Shown here piece after piece: positions 62,671-64,000 of a stretch of DNA of 64,000 nt. Source of the stretch: Aurantiacibacter atlanticus (GTDB lineage Bacteria > Pseudomonadota > Alphaproteobacteria > Sphingomonadales > Sphingomonadaceae); assembly GCF_001077815.2 (NCBI RefSeq), contig NZ_CP011310.1:558001-622000 (forward strand), given 5' to 3'. Within the stretch, counting starts at the first letter, position 1, and each line of letters opens with the position of its first letter. The notes beneath the pieces are model-generated. The model saw nothing but the letters and a program-made list of their open reading frames with translations, did no database searches and was not told where the DNA came from. The translations under genes were made by a program, and so were the position numbers.

Positions 62671-63855
62671 ATGAATACACTCAGGAAAAATTCAGCAAAG
62701 GCAGCCATTACCGGGCTGGGAGAAAGCGCATTTTCCCGCAAACCCGGCTCGACGCCCAGGGTTCTGGCCGTTGAGGCTTGTCTTGCTGCTGTTGCTGATC
62801 GTGCGATTGACATGAGTGCAATTGATGGGCTGTTGCTGAACAGGAGCCCGATCGAAGATGGTAGTGTCCTCCCGCTCCATCTGAAACGCGATCTCTGCTT
62901 GGGCGATTTGTCCTTGCTGGCGAGTATCGAAGCGGAAGGCAGTTCTGCGATACAGATGATCCAATATGCCAGTGCCGCGATTGCGGCCGGCACGGCGACC
63001 AATGTACTGTGTGTTTTCGCCGATGCACCTGTAGGCGCCGCTGGTGCAGGTGCCTCCTATTCCATATCCATGGACATGACAGGTCTGCCCGGGTGGGATG
63101 AGTGGAATGGCCTGATCGGTGCGACAAGCGGCTTCGCACTGTCGGCCCAGCGCTATTTCCACCTTCATGGCGCTGATTCACACACGCTATATGCATCAGC
63201 TGCGGCAGACAGGGAATGGGCCTCGCATAATCCCAAGGCGTTTCTCCGTGATCCGCTGAGTGAGGACGAGTATTTCAATTCCCGCTGGATTGTGGAGCCG
63301 TTGAGGTTGTTTGACTGCGCTTATCCAGTGAATGGCGCTGTAGCGGTGTTGGTTAGCGCAGCGCAGGATGCGGAGGACGGCCCCAATCCACCTGTCTATC
63401 TGCATGCTTTCGGACAAGGTCATTCCGGGGCCCGACATTTCGCCGGTAATGAGCCGGAAACACTAACTGGCGCAGAAATTGCGGCTCGAACTCTGTTGAA
63501 CGGGATTGGCGCGACGCCAGCATTATTCGACTATTGCGAATTCTATGCCCCTTTCAGCATCAGCACAATTCTCTCCCTTGAGAATTATGGATTGTGTCAA
63601 CCGGGTGAGGCAGGGGAAATGATCGCCAGCGGCGCGACGCGGCCCGGCGGCCAACTGCCGATAAATACCGGGGGTGGGCATCTTTCATCCTATTATCTCC
63701 AGGGAATGACGCCAGTTCATGAGGCGGTTATTCAGGCGCGCGGTCATGGGGGTGAGCGCCAGGTGCCCAATAATGATGTCGGACTTGCCACAGGCTTTGG
63801 CGGTCGGATGGAATATCATGCGGCAATGACCGTCAGCCCACACAGGCAGTTGTAA
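62671..63855 (+). CDS. Thiolase-fold protein without the nucleophilic Cys (Ltp2-like)
   Basis: 394 residues of the SCP-x thiolase group. The region normally holding the first catalytic cysteine reads GSSAIQMIQYASAAIAAG, so the cysteine is absent. The late conserved parts are DYCEFYAPFSISTILSLENYG and NTGGGHLSSYY. Such proteins with a DUF35 partner cleave side chains by retro-aldol chemistry in steroid degradation. The next gene is a DUF35 protein, which supports this. Substrate unknown. Confidence 0.85.
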   Translation: MNTLRKNSAKAAITGLGESAFSRKPGSTPRVLAVEACLAAVADRAIDMSAIDGLLLNRSPIEDGSVLPLHLKRDLCLGDLSLLASIEAEGSSAIQMIQYASAAIAAGTATNVLCVFADAPVGAAGAGASYSISMDMTGLPGWDEWNGLIGATSGFALSAQRYFHLHGADSHTLYASAAADREWASHNPKAFLRDPLSEDEYFNSRWIVEPLRLFDCAYPVNGAVAVLVSAAQDAEDGPNPPVYLHAFGQGHSGARHFAGNEPETLTGAEIAARTLLNGIGATPALFDYCEFYAPFSISTILSLENYGLCQPGEAGEMIASGATRPGGQLPINTGGGHLSSYYLQGMTPVHEAVIQARGHGGERQVPNNDVGLATGFGGRMEYHAAMTVSPHRQL

Positions 63856-63856
63856 A

Positions 63857-64000
63857 ATGGCGGATCGTATTGGCATATCACCCCTGACGGAAAACGGACC
63901 CTTCGTTGGCGAAATCCGGGAGCGGGCCGAGGCTGGCACTCTTTGCTGTTTGCAATGTTCGAACGGCTGCGGCGTGACGGACTATGCCGCGCGGATCTGT
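63857..64000 (+). CDS. DUF35 OB-fold/Zn-ribbon protein, cut by window end
   Basis: The frame begins at ATG 63857, one base after the thiolase stop, and runs off the window end. The visible 48 residues carry a Zn-ribbon-like cluster (TLCCLQCSNGC then YAARIC), matching the start of DUF35 proteins that form a complex with Ltp2-like thiolase-fold aldolases. It is too short for certainty. Confidence 0.7.
   Translation, partial: MADRIGISPLTENGPFVGEIRERAEAGTLCCLQCSNGCGVTDYAARIC

Overview
The window reads as about 64 kb of chromosome from a sphingomonad-type alphaproteobacterium, most likely Erythrobacteraceae or a close relative. The basis is a serine palmitoyltransferase with its own acyl carrier protein (sphingolipid synthesis), a single-cysteine DksA, a complete Rhodobacter-type gene transfer agent (GTA) cluster in the sphingomonad gene arrangement, moderately high GC, and tightly packed operons with many 4-base start/stop overlaps. 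No tRNA, rRNA, CRISPR array or insertion sequence was recognised. The species cannot be named from sequence alone.

Layout. 1-11 kb is core metabolism and stress: the end of prfC, a PNPOx-like flavoprotein, an EEP-family phosphohydrolase, glnK-amtB behind a textbook sigma-54 promoter, an OmpA-family porin with a 23-proline linker, a Gly/Arg-rich double cold-shock protein, argD-argF-hslO, a DUF3617-like protein and queC. 11.1-25.8 kb, on the minus strand, is sodC followed upstream by an intact GTA cluster running from terminase small subunit (25632) to a DUF2793 protein (11704). The cluster has a candidate promoter, a strong leader terminator before its first gene, and a group of hairpins directly after the major capsid gene. 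25.8-33.5 kb holds a YqaA-type membrane protein, the sphingolipid pair spt-acp, a DivK-like regulator, DUF3572-HAD-RidA-GDPD-GNAT, a Sel1 protein, dksA and a PilZ protein. 33.6-46.2 kb has a solitary peptide-binding lipoprotein, DUF4112, tryptophan dioxygenase and kynureninase, an HNH nuclease, gluQ, a HIG1-like protein, a PduO-type adenosyltransferase, a DUF202 protein, mutS and a malic enzyme-phosphotransacetylase fusion. 46.3-53.7 kb has an ABC1/UbiB kinase and then a four-gene minus-strand operon (alpha/beta hydrolase, EmrA, EmrB, outer-membrane factor) divergent from a MarR regulator. 53.9-64 kb looks like an accessory catabolic island: TetR, TonB-dependent receptor, Rieske ferredoxin, a XylT-like [2Fe-2S] ferredoxin, an acyl-CoA ligase, dioxygenase alpha and beta subunits, a thiolase-fold protein that lacks the usual nucleophilic cysteine, and the start of a DUF35 partner cut by the window end.

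How the parts work together. The GTA genes together suffice for packaging, head, tail and baseplate; lysis genes and the known activators are not in the window. Hairpins before gp1 and after the capsid gene suggest control by premature termination or differential expression, which is inference. The catabolic island would import a hydrophobic or chelated substrate (TonB receptor), oxygenate it (alpha/beta dioxygenase fed by one or both ferredoxins), activate a carboxylate (CoA ligase) and probably cleave a side chain by a retro-aldol step (Cys-less thiolase plus DUF35). The gene content resembles that of steroid or diterpenoid degradation clusters, but the substrate is unknown. The hydrolase-plus-Emr-pump operon next to MarR looks like a detoxify-and-export unit.
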